Part shown: piece by piece, positions 8,349-16,310 of the stretch
Position numbering within the stretch: position 1 is the first letter of the stretch
Layout of the letters: the number at the start of each line of letters is the position of its first letter
Assembly: GCA_016190985.1 (NCBI GenBank)
Contig: JACPPI010000009.1
Span: 85,577-149,576, forward strand
Reading direction: 5' to 3'
DNA: 64,000 nucleotides
From: Opitutia bacterium
GTDB taxonomy: Bacteria > Verrucomicrobiota > Verrucomicrobiia > Opitutales > Opitutaceae
Program-made: the position numbers and the translations under genes
Notes under the pieces: generated by a model
Database searches by the model: none
Seen by the model: the letters and a program-made list of their open reading frames with translations, nothing else
Told to the model about the DNA's origin: nothing

Positions 8349-9875
8349 ATGCCGAGTCCCGCCGAACCAGCCAACCTCATGGAAGCCCTCGTGGCGCTCG
8401 CGAAGCGCCGCGGCTTCATCTACCCGTCCTCCGAGATCTACGGCGGCCTCAACGGCTTCTTCGACTACGGCCCGCTCGGCGCCGAGCTCAAGCGCAACAT
8501 CCGCGACTGCTGGTGGCGCGACATGGTGCAGCGCCGCGACGACATCGTCGGCCTCGAGTCCTCCATCATCATGCACCCGAAGGTCTGGGAGGCGTCGGGC
8601 CACGTCGCCGGCTTCACCGACCCGCTGGTGGACTGCAAGGTGAGCAAGCAGCGCTACCGCGCCGACCAGTTGTTCTGGTCGCCGGTCGTGGTGGACAGCA
8701 AGACGGTCGGCTACGTCTCCGCGCTTGAAAGCGAGAAGACCGCCGAGGACCTGCAGGCCGCCGCCGAGCTGTTCAAGCGCAAGAAAGCCATCACCGGCAC
8801 GCTCGCGCCGGTCACGCCGAGGGATTTCACCGAGGCGAAGGAATCCGAGATCCCACTCATCCCCTCGCCCGCCACCGGCGAGCCCGGCAGCCTGACGGCG
8901 CCGCGCGCCTTCAACATGATGTTTCAGACGAACGTCGGCGCCATGACCGACGCCTCGTCCGTCGCCTACCTGCGGCCCGAGACGGCGCAGGGCATGTTCG
9001 TGGATTTCAAGAACGTCACGGACACCACGCGCGTGAAGCTGCCGTTCGGCATCGCGCAGATCGGCAAGTCGTTCCGCAACGAGATCACGCCGCGCAACTA
9101 CATCTTCCGCTCGCGCGAATTCGAGCAGATGGAGATGGAGTATTTCATCCACGAGGACGCCGACTGGGCGAAGTGCCACGAGGAGTGGATCACCTGGTGC
9201 GAGAACTGGCTGAAGAGCATCGGCCTGCCGGCCTCGCACCTCTCGCGCTACGCCCACCCGAAGGAGAAGCTCGCGTTCTACTCCAAGGGCACGGTGGACA
9301 TCATGTTCAAGTATCCCTTCGGCGTGCAGGAGCTGTGGGGCATCGCCGCCCGCGGCAACTACGACCTCACGCAGCACGCCACCGCCAGCGGCAAGCCGCA
9401 GGATCTGTTCGACGAGGCTTCGAAAAAGAAATTCGTGCCGCACGTCATCGAGCCCGCGGTCGGGGTCGACCGCATTTTGCTCGCCGTGCTCTGCGCCGGC
9501 TACGACGTCGAGGACGTCAAGGACGAGAAGGGCAACGTCGAGCAGCGCACGGTGCTGCGGTTCTCGCCTCGCATCGCGCCGGTCAAGGTCGCCGTGCTCC
9601 CGCTGCTCAAGAACAAGGAGCCGCTCACGAACCGCGCCCGCGCCCTCCACGCCAGGCTCCAGCGCCGCTACGCCGTGCAATACGACGACGGCGGCGCCAT
9701 CGGCAAACGCTACCGCCGGCAGGACGAGGCCGGCACGCCCTGGTGCGTGACCATCGACTTCGACACCATCGAGAAGCCCGGCGACACCTTCACGCTCCGC
9801 GAGCGCGACTCGATGCAGCAGCGCCGGATCACGGAGACCGAGCTCTTCGCCTTGCTGGAAGAGCAGGTTTACTGA
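8349..9875 (+). CDS. glyS: glycyl-tRNA synthetase, single-chain (archaeal/eukaryal-type) class IIa
   Basis: The 508-residue enzyme attaches glycine to tRNA-Gly. The start reads LMEALVALAKRRGF followed by GGLNGFFDYGPLG. Class II motifs follow: FRNEITPRNYIFRSREFEQMEMEYF (motif 2 region, shown in part) and GVDRILLAVL (motif 3). The C-terminal anticodon-binding domain contains PRIAPVKVAVLPL and ends with a GDTFTLRERDSMQQRRI segment. No insertion or break is visible. It lies 123 bp after the restriction operon and just before the SNF2 gene. A decayed partial copy of its 3' end occurs at 13584-13680. Confidence 0.95.
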   Translation: MPSPAEPANLMEALVALAKRRGFIYPSSEIYGGLNGFFDYGPLGAELKRNIRDCWWRDMVQRRDDIVGLESSIIMHPKVWEASGHVAGFTDPLVDCKVSKQRYRADQLFWSPVVVDSKTVGYVSALESEKTAEDLQAAAELFKRKKAITGTLAPVTPRDFTEAKESEIPLIPSPATGEPGSLTAPRAFNMMFQTNVGAMTDASSVAYLRPETAQGMFVDFKNVTDTTRVKLPFGIAQIGKSFRNEITPRNYIFRSREFEQMEMEYFIHEDADWAKCHEEWITWCENWLKSIGLPASHLSRYAHPKEKLAFYSKGTVDIMFKYPFGVQELWGIAARGNYDLTQHATASGKPQDLFDEASKKKFVPHVIEPAVGVDRILLAVLCAGYDVEDVKDEKGNVEQRTVLRFSPRIAPVKVAVLPLLKNKEPLTNRARALHARLQRRYAVQYDDGGAIGKRYRRQDEAGTPWCVTIDFDTIEKPGDTFTLRERDSMQQRRITETELFALLEEQVY

Positions 9876-9902
9876 GCGCGCCCGCCTGGCGCGCATGCTC
9901 CC

Positions 9903-12900
9903 ATGCCTACCGAGCCCGGTCCGGCCTCCGCCGATGCGCTGTCCGCTCTCGCCGTCTATCTCGACGGGCTGGATGACGGCACCCGCGGCCGCGGCCGGGC
10001 CTATTTCAAGAAGGGCGCCGTGCGTTCCCTCGCCAGCGCCGGCCCGGAGGTGCGCGCCGTGGTGCGGGGCTCGTTCGACTACGATGTCCGGCTGACTTGG
10101 GCGGACGGCGACTGGTTTTCCGCATGCACCTGCCCCTTGGAGATGGACTGCAAGCACGTCTATGCCACCGGCCAGGCCTGGATGCGCCAATCCGACCGCG
10201 CCGTGGGCTCGGGTCTGGCCGCCAAGGTGCTCCTGCCGCCGGTCATCCATCCGGGAGAAGCGCCGCTGGTGGCCGAGTTCACCGCCGCCACCGGCCAGCC
10301 GCCGGACCGCCGGCAGCTCGCCTTCCTCCGCAATCTGCAGGCGGTGCATCGCTCCCTGGGCAACCTAAATTACGGGTGGTTTGATCGCGGCGCGCTGGTC
10401 AACCTGGCCTCCGCCCAGGACCGTCACCTGTTGCAATCGGACTACGCGAATCCCTTCAACGGCTGGTGGCCGCGCGCGCCCGCCACGCCGCTCCAGCTCT
10501 GGCCGTTCATCGCGCTGCTGTTCACGGAGCGCGGCCTCGCGCTGCCGGCTTTCACCGCGCCCTTCGACCATCTCGACCGGGCCCGCGAAACCCGCGCCAC
10601 CGTGCAACGCGAGGCCGAGCTGCGCGCCTGGCGCGCCCGCTTTGCCGAGCTGGACCGGCTCGCCGCCGCGCCGCCCGCGCCGGCCAACGCCCAGGCGCTC
10701 CGGCTGCGCCTGGGCGCGAAGAAAATCTCCTGGGAACTCTCCCCCACCGGGGCGGACGGCGCGTTTGCCCCGCTGCCGGCCAACGCGCTGCGCGAACTGC
10801 TCCGCGACGAGGTCCATTGCGCGCAGGTCATGGACGAGGCCAGCCATGTCCTCCTCACCTTTCTGCGCGCCAACCTCAACCGGCGCGGCCGCGCCGCGCT
10901 GGCCCTGGGCGACGAGGAGGACCGCACGCTGCTCGGCCGGCTGCTCGCGCATCCGCAGGCCCGTGCCCGGGTGGTGGGCGCCGCCGGCGAGCCGATCTCC
11001 GACGAACCCGGCTTCCTCACCTGGCGCATCGACGACCACCCGTCCGATCCCGCCCGCGCCCTCGTGCGCCTCGCCTTTGCCGACGGCGCGCCGCCGCCGG
11101 CGCCGCTGCATCACCTGCCCGGCAATCCCGCGCTCTTTTTGCACGGCTCCAAACTCTACCGCGGACTGCCCCCGTTGTCCGACCCGGCCGCGAAGGCCGC
11201 GCCCGACCACGCCGTCGCGGTGCCGCGCCAGGCGCTGGCCCTGCCCGAAGCGGGGCGCTTCGCCGCCCGGACCGGCCTGAAACTGCCCGGCAATGTGACC
11301 GACCGTTTCCGCGCCGAACCGCTCCAGGCCCGGCTCCGCGCGCAAATCGCCCCCCGCCGCGACAACCGCAACGACGAGGTGCTTGTCGTCGAGCTGCACG
11401 CGCTCGCGGCCGGCGCCGCCCGCCGCGCGCGCTGGCAACCCGACGGCTGGAACACCAAGGCCCCGGGCCTCGACCCGGCGGCCGACGCGGCCTTTCTCCT
11501 CCATGACTACGCCCCGCTCCAGCCGGCCGCGGACCACCTCGCGCGGTGGCCCGGCCTGCGCTGGGATGGCTGGGCGCCCGGCGGCGGGCGCTTCGCCGCC
11601 GAGACCACCGGCCCCGCCTTTGCCGACCACTTTGCCGCCTGGCTCGCCGGCGTGCCCGCCGGGATCCTGGTCGAGCTCGGCCCCGAGCTGGCGGCTTTCG
11701 CGGCGGCGCCCATCCGCGCCCATTTCACCCTCGAGGTGGCCGAGGGCAGCGGCATCGACTGGTTCGACGTGAACGTGCAACTGGCCGTGGAGGACACCAC
11801 GCTGACCGCCGCCGAGATCAAGCTGCTCCGCTCGGCCAACGGCCGCTTCATCCGCCTGCAAGGCCGCGGCTGGCGCCGGCTGGAGCTGGCGGTCACGCCC
11901 GAGGAGCAGGCCCGGTTTGAACGCCTCGGGCTCGATCCCGCCGCGCTCGACACGGCCGCCCGCGAAGCGCCCCGCTTTCACGCCCTCCAGCTGGCCGACG
12001 AGGCGCTCGGCGACGCGCTGCCCGAGAAACTCTGGCGGCAGATCCGCGACCGCGCCGCCGCCATCCGCCAGATTCCCGCGCCCGCCCTGCCGATCGGGCT
12101 GCGGGCCGAAATGCGCCCGTATCAGCTCGAAGGCTTTCACTTCCTCGCGCACCTCGCGGAAAATCATTTCGGCGGCGTGCTCGCCGACGACATGGGCCTC
12201 GGCAAAACCCTCCAGGCCCTCGCCTGGCTCTTGGGGCTGGCGGAGCGCCCGGCGGCGGAAGGCCGCCCGTTCCGCGCCCTCGTCGTCTGCCCGAAATCCG
12301 TCGTCGTCAACTGGCAGCTCGAGACGGAGCGTTTCGCCCCCGCGCTCACCACCGGACGCCTCCTGCCGCGCACCGCCCGGCCCGTGCCGGCCGGGGTCCG
12401 CCTCGTCATCGTCAACTACGCGCAGCTCCGCCTGAACGCCGAGCTCCTCGCCGCCGAAAGCTGGGATGCCGTCGTCCTCGACGAGGGCCAGAACATCAAG
12501 AATCCCGCCAGCGCCACGGCGCAGGCCGCGCGCGCGCTCCGCGCCGCGCGCCGCGTCGTGCTTACCGGCACGCCGATTGAAAACCGGCTGCTCGACCTCT
12601 GGAGCCTGTTCGCCTTCGCCCAGCCCGGCCTGCTCGGCGGCCGGACGGCCTTCAAGCGCCTCTACAACGACCGCGCGGAGCCCGCCGCCGCCCACGCCCG
12701 GCTCGCCACCCGCGTGCGGCATTTCCTGCTCCGGCGCACCAAGGGCCAGGTCGCGCGCGACCTGCCGCCCCGCACCGAGGAGGATCTCGTCGTCGAACTG
12801 GACGGCCCGCAGCGCGCGCTCTACGACGCCGAGCTCAAACGCGCGCGCCAGCTGCTCCTCGGCGTGAAAACCGCCCGCGAGTTCGACACCCAGCGCTTCA

Positions 12901-13544
12901 ACATCCTCCAATCGCTCCTGCGGCTCCGCCAGATCTGCTGCGACCCCCGGCTCGTCGGCGCCGAACTGGCCGCGGAAAGGAAAACTCGCCGGAAACCCGC
13001 CGCCCCGGCGGAAGATGAGCCCGCCCGGAAGGCGCCCGCCAGCGCCAAGCTCGAGGCCCTGCTCGACACGCTCGAACCGCTGCTGGCCGAAGGCCACCGC
13101 GTGCTGGTCTTCTCCCAGTTCGTCACGATGCTGGAACTCATCCGCGCGGAACTCGTCGCCCGCGGGATCGCGCACTTGCTGCTCACCGGCCAGACCGAGA
13201 ACCGGCAGGAGCTCGTGAACCGGTTCCAGGCCGCGGACGGCCCGCCCGTGTTTCTGCTCTCCCTCAAGGCCGCCGGCTCCGGGCTCAACCTCACCGCCGC
13301 CAGCTACGTCGTGCTCTACGACCCCTGGTGGAATCCCGCCGTCGAGGCGCAGGCCATCGACCGCACCCACCGCATCGGCCAGACCTCGCACGTCATCGCC
13401 TACCGCCTGCTCGCGCGCGGCACGGTGGAGGAAAAAATCCGCGCCCTGCAAAAGGAGAAGGCCGCCCTCGCCGCCGCCGTCGTGCAGGAGGAAAGCCTCG
13501 CCCGCGTCCTCGACCTCGAAAGCCTGCGGCAGATTTTGGGGTAA
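9903..13544 (+). CDS. SWIM zinc-finger SNF2-family DNA-dependent ATPase/helicase
   Basis: The 1213-residue protein has an N-terminal SWIM zinc finger (C75-T-C77, C83-K-H85), a long middle region without clear motifs, then a two-lobed SNF2 motor. Motor motifs are DDMGLGKTLQ near 760, VCPKSVVVNW, the DEGQ box in VVLDEGQNIKNP near 858, LTGTPIENRL, and in lobe 2 VLVFSQFVTML near 1067, KAAGSGLNLT and DRTHRIGQT near 1155. Bacterial members (RapA/HelZ-like) remodel protein-DNA complexes; the partner of this one is unknown. It follows glyS by 27 bp in the same direction and may share its transcript. Confidence 0.93.
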   Translation: MPTEPGPASADALSALAVYLDGLDDGTRGRGRAYFKKGAVRSLASAGPEVRAVVRGSFDYDVRLTWADGDWFSACTCPLEMDCKHVYATGQAWMRQSDRAVGSGLAAKVLLPPVIHPGEAPLVAEFTAATGQPPDRRQLAFLRNLQAVHRSLGNLNYGWFDRGALVNLASAQDRHLLQSDYANPFNGWWPRAPATPLQLWPFIALLFTERGLALPAFTAPFDHLDRARETRATVQREAELRAWRARFAELDRLAAAPPAPANAQALRLRLGAKKISWELSPTGADGAFAPLPANALRELLRDEVHCAQVMDEASHVLLTFLRANLNRRGRAALALGDEEDRTLLGRLLAHPQARARVVGAAGEPISDEPGFLTWRIDDHPSDPARALVRLAFADGAPPPAPLHHLPGNPALFLHGSKLYRGLPPLSDPAAKAAPDHAVAVPRQALALPEAGRFAARTGLKLPGNVTDRFRAEPLQARLRAQIAPRRDNRNDEVLVVELHALAAGAARRARWQPDGWNTKAPGLDPAADAAFLLHDYAPLQPAADHLARWPGLRWDGWAPGGGRFAAETTGPAFADHFAAWLAGVPAGILVELGPELAAFAAAPIRAHFTLEVAEGSGIDWFDVNVQLAVEDTTLTAAEIKLLRSANGRFIRLQGRGWRRLELAVTPEEQARFERLGLDPAALDTAAREAPRFHALQLADEALGDALPEKLWRQIRDRAAAIRQIPAPALPIGLRAEMRPYQLEGFHFLAHLAENHFGGVLADDMGLGKTLQALAWLLGLAERPAAEGRPFRALVVCPKSVVVNWQLETERFAPALTTGRLLPRTARPVPAGVRLVIVNYAQLRLNAELLAAESWDAVVLDEGQNIKNPASATAQAARALRAARRVVLTGTPIENRLLDLWSLFAFAQPGLLGGRTAFKRLYNDRAEPAAAHARLATRVRHFLLRRTKGQVARDLPPRTEEDLVVELDGPQRALYDAELKRARQLLLGVKTAREFDTQRFNILQSLLRLRQICCDPRLVGAELAAERKTRRKPAAPAEDEPARKAPASAKLEALLDTLEPLLAEGHRVLVFSQFVTMLELIRAELVARGIAHLLLTGQTENRQELVNRFQAADGPPVFLLSLKAAGSGLNLTAASYVVLYDPWWNPAVEAQAIDRTHRIGQTSHVIAYRLLARGTVEEKIRALQKEKAALAAAVVQEESLARVLDLESLRQILG

Positions 13545-13583
13545 GGCCCGTCGCCGGTATCCTTGGGTTTTTGGCGCGGCCCG

Positions 13584-13680
13584 CCCTGGTGCGTGACCAT
13601 CGACTTTGAGACGATCGAGAAGCCTGGCGACACCTTCACTCTCCGCGAACGCGATACCATGGCCCAGCGTCGGATCGCCC
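13584..13680 (+). pseudogene. glyS 3'-end fragment
   Basis: Bases 13584 onwards read PWCVTIDFETIEKPGDT and continue FTLRERDTMAQRRIA. This matches the C-terminal part of the intact glyS at 9738-9832 with one protein difference in the first part and a few at the end. There are about 15 base differences, most at third codon positions, so the copy is not a recent duplication. There is no start codon, no upstream domain and no stop at the expected place. Confidence 0.8.
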
Positions 13681-13870
13681 ACGCTGCACGAGTCCGGCGG
13701 CGTGGAGTTCTTGCGCAGTCAGATCAACGCGCATCCCGGTGAAATCACGATCATCGCCGTCGGGGAGATGACCAATGTCGCCGCCTTGCTGGTTTCCGAT
13801 CCCGACATCGGCCCAAAGATCAAGGTCATCGCCCGCCGTGCTGGAATACATCACCGCCCGCCTGATCCGG
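13681..13870 (+). pseudogene. nucleoside hydrolase (IunH-like) fragment
   Basis: In a different frame from the glyS fragment the sequence reads GVEFLRSQINAHPGEITIIA then VGEMTNVAALLVSDPDIGPK and IKVI. This is the typical core of inosine/uridine-preferring nucleoside hydrolases (consensus like PGEITLVALGPLTNLA). After ARRAG the frame loses similarity; in the next frame VLEYITARLIR ends at a TGA (13870-13872), which may be the original C-terminus after a deletion. The catalytic N-terminal DTDPG motif is absent, so this is a remnant. Confidence 0.7.
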
Positions 13871-13876
13871 TGACCA

Positions 13877-14045
13877 TCAGTCCATGCCACGCTCAAGCTT
13901 TGCGCGCAGTTCGGCGATGAGTCCGTCGGTCTCTTTCGCCAATCCGGCCACCTTCGCCACCACGGGATTGAGCCGCGCCGGGGCGATCAGTTTGTCTTCG
14001 CGGCAGGCTTCGGCTGCCCGCAGGGCGTCGTCGAGATAGCGCGCG
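13877..14045 (-). pseudogene. C-terminal part of the frameshifted hypothetical gene (13987-15090)
   Basis: On the minus strand this segment reads ARYLDDALRAAEACREDK and continues LIAPARLNPVVAKVAG to a terminal RAKLERGMD and TGA at 13877-13879. It has good coding character but no start of its own. It joins the gene above if two bases are removed from the GCGCGCGC run near 14041-14047, giving the smooth joint RLKRAR-YLDDAL. Confidence 0.65.
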
Positions 14046-15090
14046 CCCGCTTCAGCCGCACGATCACGCCCGCGCTCGCGTCGAGCAAAGGCGGCCACTC
14101 GCAACCGTTCAGCGCCCCGGCCAGTTTGGCCCCGGCGCCCATCACGGCCCCCTCCAGCTCGGCCACCGGATGCTCCGGGCTGGCGCCCGCCGGAACCCAG
14201 CGTCCCGCCCGGACCGCGCGGCACAGACGCAGCGACAACTCAAACGCCCGCTCCGCCAGGGGATGCTTTTGATCCAGCTCCTTCTGTAATTCCGGATCGT
14301 TCAAGGCCTCTTCTCCGGCGCGGTTCATTTCCTCGATCCATTCGGCGTTGCGGGCCAGTTGCTCGGGCGTGGGCTCGGGTTCACCGTGCTCTTCACGCAT
14401 TCTTTCAATCTCTTCGTGCAGAATCTTCTCGTAGTCCGCACCTTTCCCTTCGCGGACAAGCCGGGCTTGGATGCGATCTGTCAACCGGTCGCTGCGCTCC
14501 TGCATTTGCTCGGCCTCTGCTTCGGTCTGGGGCCGTTCATCCCATTCCGCCGGCTCCTCTTCTTTTGCTTTTTCCCGCGCCACCGCCTCCCCTATCTGCT
14601 CCATGAAGCCGCCCATGGCCTCGGCGTTGGCGCGGCGCTGCTCTTCCTCCTCGGCCGGGGACATTTCCCAAACGGCCTCGCCAACGATCTTCAGGTCGAA
14701 GCTGGCGGTCTCTATGACCACCCGACCGTTGCGTTCGCTGAACCACTCCAGGTAGAGCGAGTTGCCCCAGTGCCAGGGCCACGGCTTTTTCGCCGCGTAG
14801 TATTCGCCGATCTGCTCCAGCGGAATCTCCGGCACCTTCACTTTGCGCGAAGCGGTGATGTCGCCCACCACGCCCTGTTGCCGCGCCGCCAGCTTTCCGA
14901 TATCGCCCGGTTTCGGCTCCGGATTGCTGAATTCCAGCCGTCGGCCCGCCCCAGCGCGCCAGCAGTTACCCTTCAGCTCCAGCGTCACTGGATCAGCTCG
15001 CCCGACAAACCAGATGCGGCCTGTCACGCGACCGCGCATTCGGTTGTCGAATTCGCCGCGCACCACCGCTTCATTTATGCGCCATGCCAT
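13987..15090 (-). CDS. hypothetical protein, probably frameshifted near its C-terminus
   Basis: The frame as it stands encodes 367 residues. The N-terminal domain has MAWRINEAVVRGEFDN, GRIWFVGRADPVTLEL and GRRLEFSNPEPKPGDIG. A middle segment has YYAAKKPWPWHWGNSLYLEW, and the second half is highly acidic and helical (about residues 145-260). I recognise it as a conserved hypothetical but know no function. The last 23 residues (ISTTPCGQPKPAAKTN) lose coding character because a GC-dinucleotide run near 14041-14047 shifts the frame; the natural C-terminus lies in 13877-14045. ATG 15090 is clear. Confidence 0.7.
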   Translation of the reverse strand: MAWRINEAVVRGEFDNRMRGRVTGRIWFVGRADPVTLELKGNCWRAGAGRRLEFSNPEPKPGDIGKLAARQQGVVGDITASRKVKVPEIPLEQIGEYYAAKKPWPWHWGNSLYLEWFSERNGRVVIETASFDLKIVGEAVWEMSPAEEEEQRRANAEAMGGFMEQIGEAVAREKAKEEEPAEWDERPQTEAEAEQMQERSDRLTDRIQARLVREGKGADYEKILHEEIERMREEHGEPEPTPEQLARNAEWIEEMNRAGEEALNDPELQKELDQKHPLAERAFELSLRLCRAVRAGRWVPAGASPEHPVAELEGAVMGAGAKLAGALNGCEWPPLLDASAGVIVRLKRARAISTTPCGQPKPAAKTN

Positions 15091-15109
15091 ATGCCAGTGC
15101 CTCCATGCA

Positions 15110-15514
15110 TTATTTTATTGCCGGTTTCATCTCCGGAGCAACCTCCGCCACGATGGGCTTCATCTTGGTTGTCTCCGGGCGGTAGTCGGCGCGGGGCGTG
15201 AAAGTCTTGCGCAGCAGTTTCACGGATTCCATTTCGGCGAGCAGGAAGGTCCGCCATCCCGGCGGCGGTTCGCTCGCGCTGCCGCCCAGTTCCTGCCAGC
15301 CGAGCAACGCCGGCCGATTTTCGGAGACGCGGCCCAAGGCGTGGGGCTCCACGCGGCGTTCGTAGCCGTGATACTTGAAGGTCAGCACCCGGCGTTCGGC
15401 CAGCGCCCGGCGGATCAGTTCCGCCGTGGACTTGCCGGCGGCCTCCGCCGGACCGGCCCAGCAGAGCCACAGCCCGATCGCGACGACGACCCGCATGAAT
15501 CCGCGCCGGTTCAT
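15110..15514 (-). CDS. exported WYL-domain-like protein with twin-arginine signal
   Basis: The 134-residue protein begins MNRRGFMRVVVAIGLWLCW, a twin-arginine (RRGFM) signal with a cleavage site near AEA/AG. The mature part resembles a WYL domain: LIRRALAERRVLTFKYHGYE, RRVEPHALGRV, ALLGWQ and GWRTFLLAEMESVKLL. WYL domains usually sit in cytoplasmic transcription regulators and bind ligands, so an exported single-domain version is unusual. It precedes the frameshifted hypothetical gene by 19 bp on the same strand. The start at 15514 is chosen because it begins the signal peptide. Confidence 0.7.
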   Translation of the reverse strand: MNRRGFMRVVVAIGLWLCWAGPAEAAGKSTAELIRRALAERRVLTFKYHGYERRVEPHALGRVSENRPALLGWQELGGSASEPPPGWRTFLLAEMESVKLLRKTFTPRADYRPETTKMKPIVAEVAPEMKPAIK

Positions 15515-15629
15515 GCCGCCACATGTTGCCCGATCAGCAAACCCGGTCAAGGGCCCGCACCGCATCCCATTCTTGCCCCCGGCGCGTAACCTGGCCTACC
15601 TTTGCCGCGTCACCCCGTCCACCACTCCC

Positions 15630-16154
15630 ATGAAAAAGCCACCCCTCGTCCTGTTGTTTTCCGCCCTGGCGCTGGCCGCTGTTCCCTCGGTCCAGGCCCA
15701 GTCCCGCGCCAATCTTCTTGATGCCCTCCGTCGCACCGTGATCCGTGCCCCGCTCAATGCCACCGCCACGATGACCCGCGCCACCCCGGCCGGCCCGGTC
15801 ACCGTCACCACGACCAACACCTTCAGCAACGGCAGCGGCACCTTCGACACCGACATCACCCTGCCCAACGGCAACACCGCCAGCGTGTCGGGCACGATCA
15901 CCGCCATGCCTGGCGCCGGCGCCACAGTCAGCGGCTCCATCACCGGCCCCGGCGGCCAGACCGTGAGCTTCACCAACACGGCGACGCCCTCCGCCAGCGG
16001 CGTCACCATCACCTCGACCGTCACGCCGCCCAACGGCAACACCATGACCCGCACCAACACTTTCATGCCGCCGGAAGAAGAGGACAACACCGGGACCGGC
16101 CTGTTTGCCGCGCTGCTCAAGCGCCTGCGCCTGCCGGTGCCGCCGCGCGATTGA
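15630..16154 (+). CDS. secreted Thr/Gly-rich hypothetical protein
   Basis: The 174-residue protein has a signal peptide (MKKPPLVLLFSALALAAVPS, cleavage after VQA). The mature part is rich in Thr, Asn, Gly and Ser, with loosely repeated strands such as VTVTTTNTFSNGSGTF, LPNGNTASVSGTI and PPNGNTMTRTNTF. It ends in an acidic patch (PPEEEDN) followed by a short basic tail. This looks like a repetitive beta-structured exported protein; no family is recognised. A GC-rich hairpin follows the stop. Confidence 0.65.
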   Translation: MKKPPLVLLFSALALAAVPSVQAQSRANLLDALRRTVIRAPLNATATMTRATPAGPVTVTTTNTFSNGSGTFDTDITLPNGNTASVSGTITAMPGAGATVSGSITGPGGQTVSFTNTATPSASGVTITSTVTPPNGNTMTRTNTFMPPEEEDNTGTGLFAALLKRLRLPVPPRD

Positions 16155-16164
16155 TTGATCGTCT

Positions 16165-16192
16165 CCGTGCCGCCCATTGCCGCGCGGCACGG
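16165..16192 (+). terminator. GC-rich hairpin after the secreted-protein gene (weak terminator candidate)
   Basis: CCGTGCCGC (16165-16173) pairs perfectly with GCGGCACGG (16184-16192) around a 10-base loop, 11 bp after the stop codon. No T-run follows, so a factor-independent terminator is doubtful. Confidence 0.35.
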
Positions 16193-16310
16193 GGGCCGAC
16201 ACCAAAGCCCGCGCCCCGATCTAACATCGTGACCGCGGCACCCGCCAGCGAGGCGGCCGGGGCCGGCTGATGCTTGCTTCCGGGCGGCTTCGCCGGTTGC
16301 ATCGCTCCGG

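Noticed and set aside
7812..10349. Long open frame on the minus strand opposite the BstYI-like gene, glyS and the SNF2 start
   Set aside because: It lies antisense to clearly recognisable genes, is Arg/Ala/Gly/His-rich and matches no domain; high GC produces such frames.
10365..13682. 1105-codon open frame antisense to the SNF2 gene
   Set aside because: The opposite strand carries all SNF2 motifs; this frame has no motifs and shows mirror-image composition.
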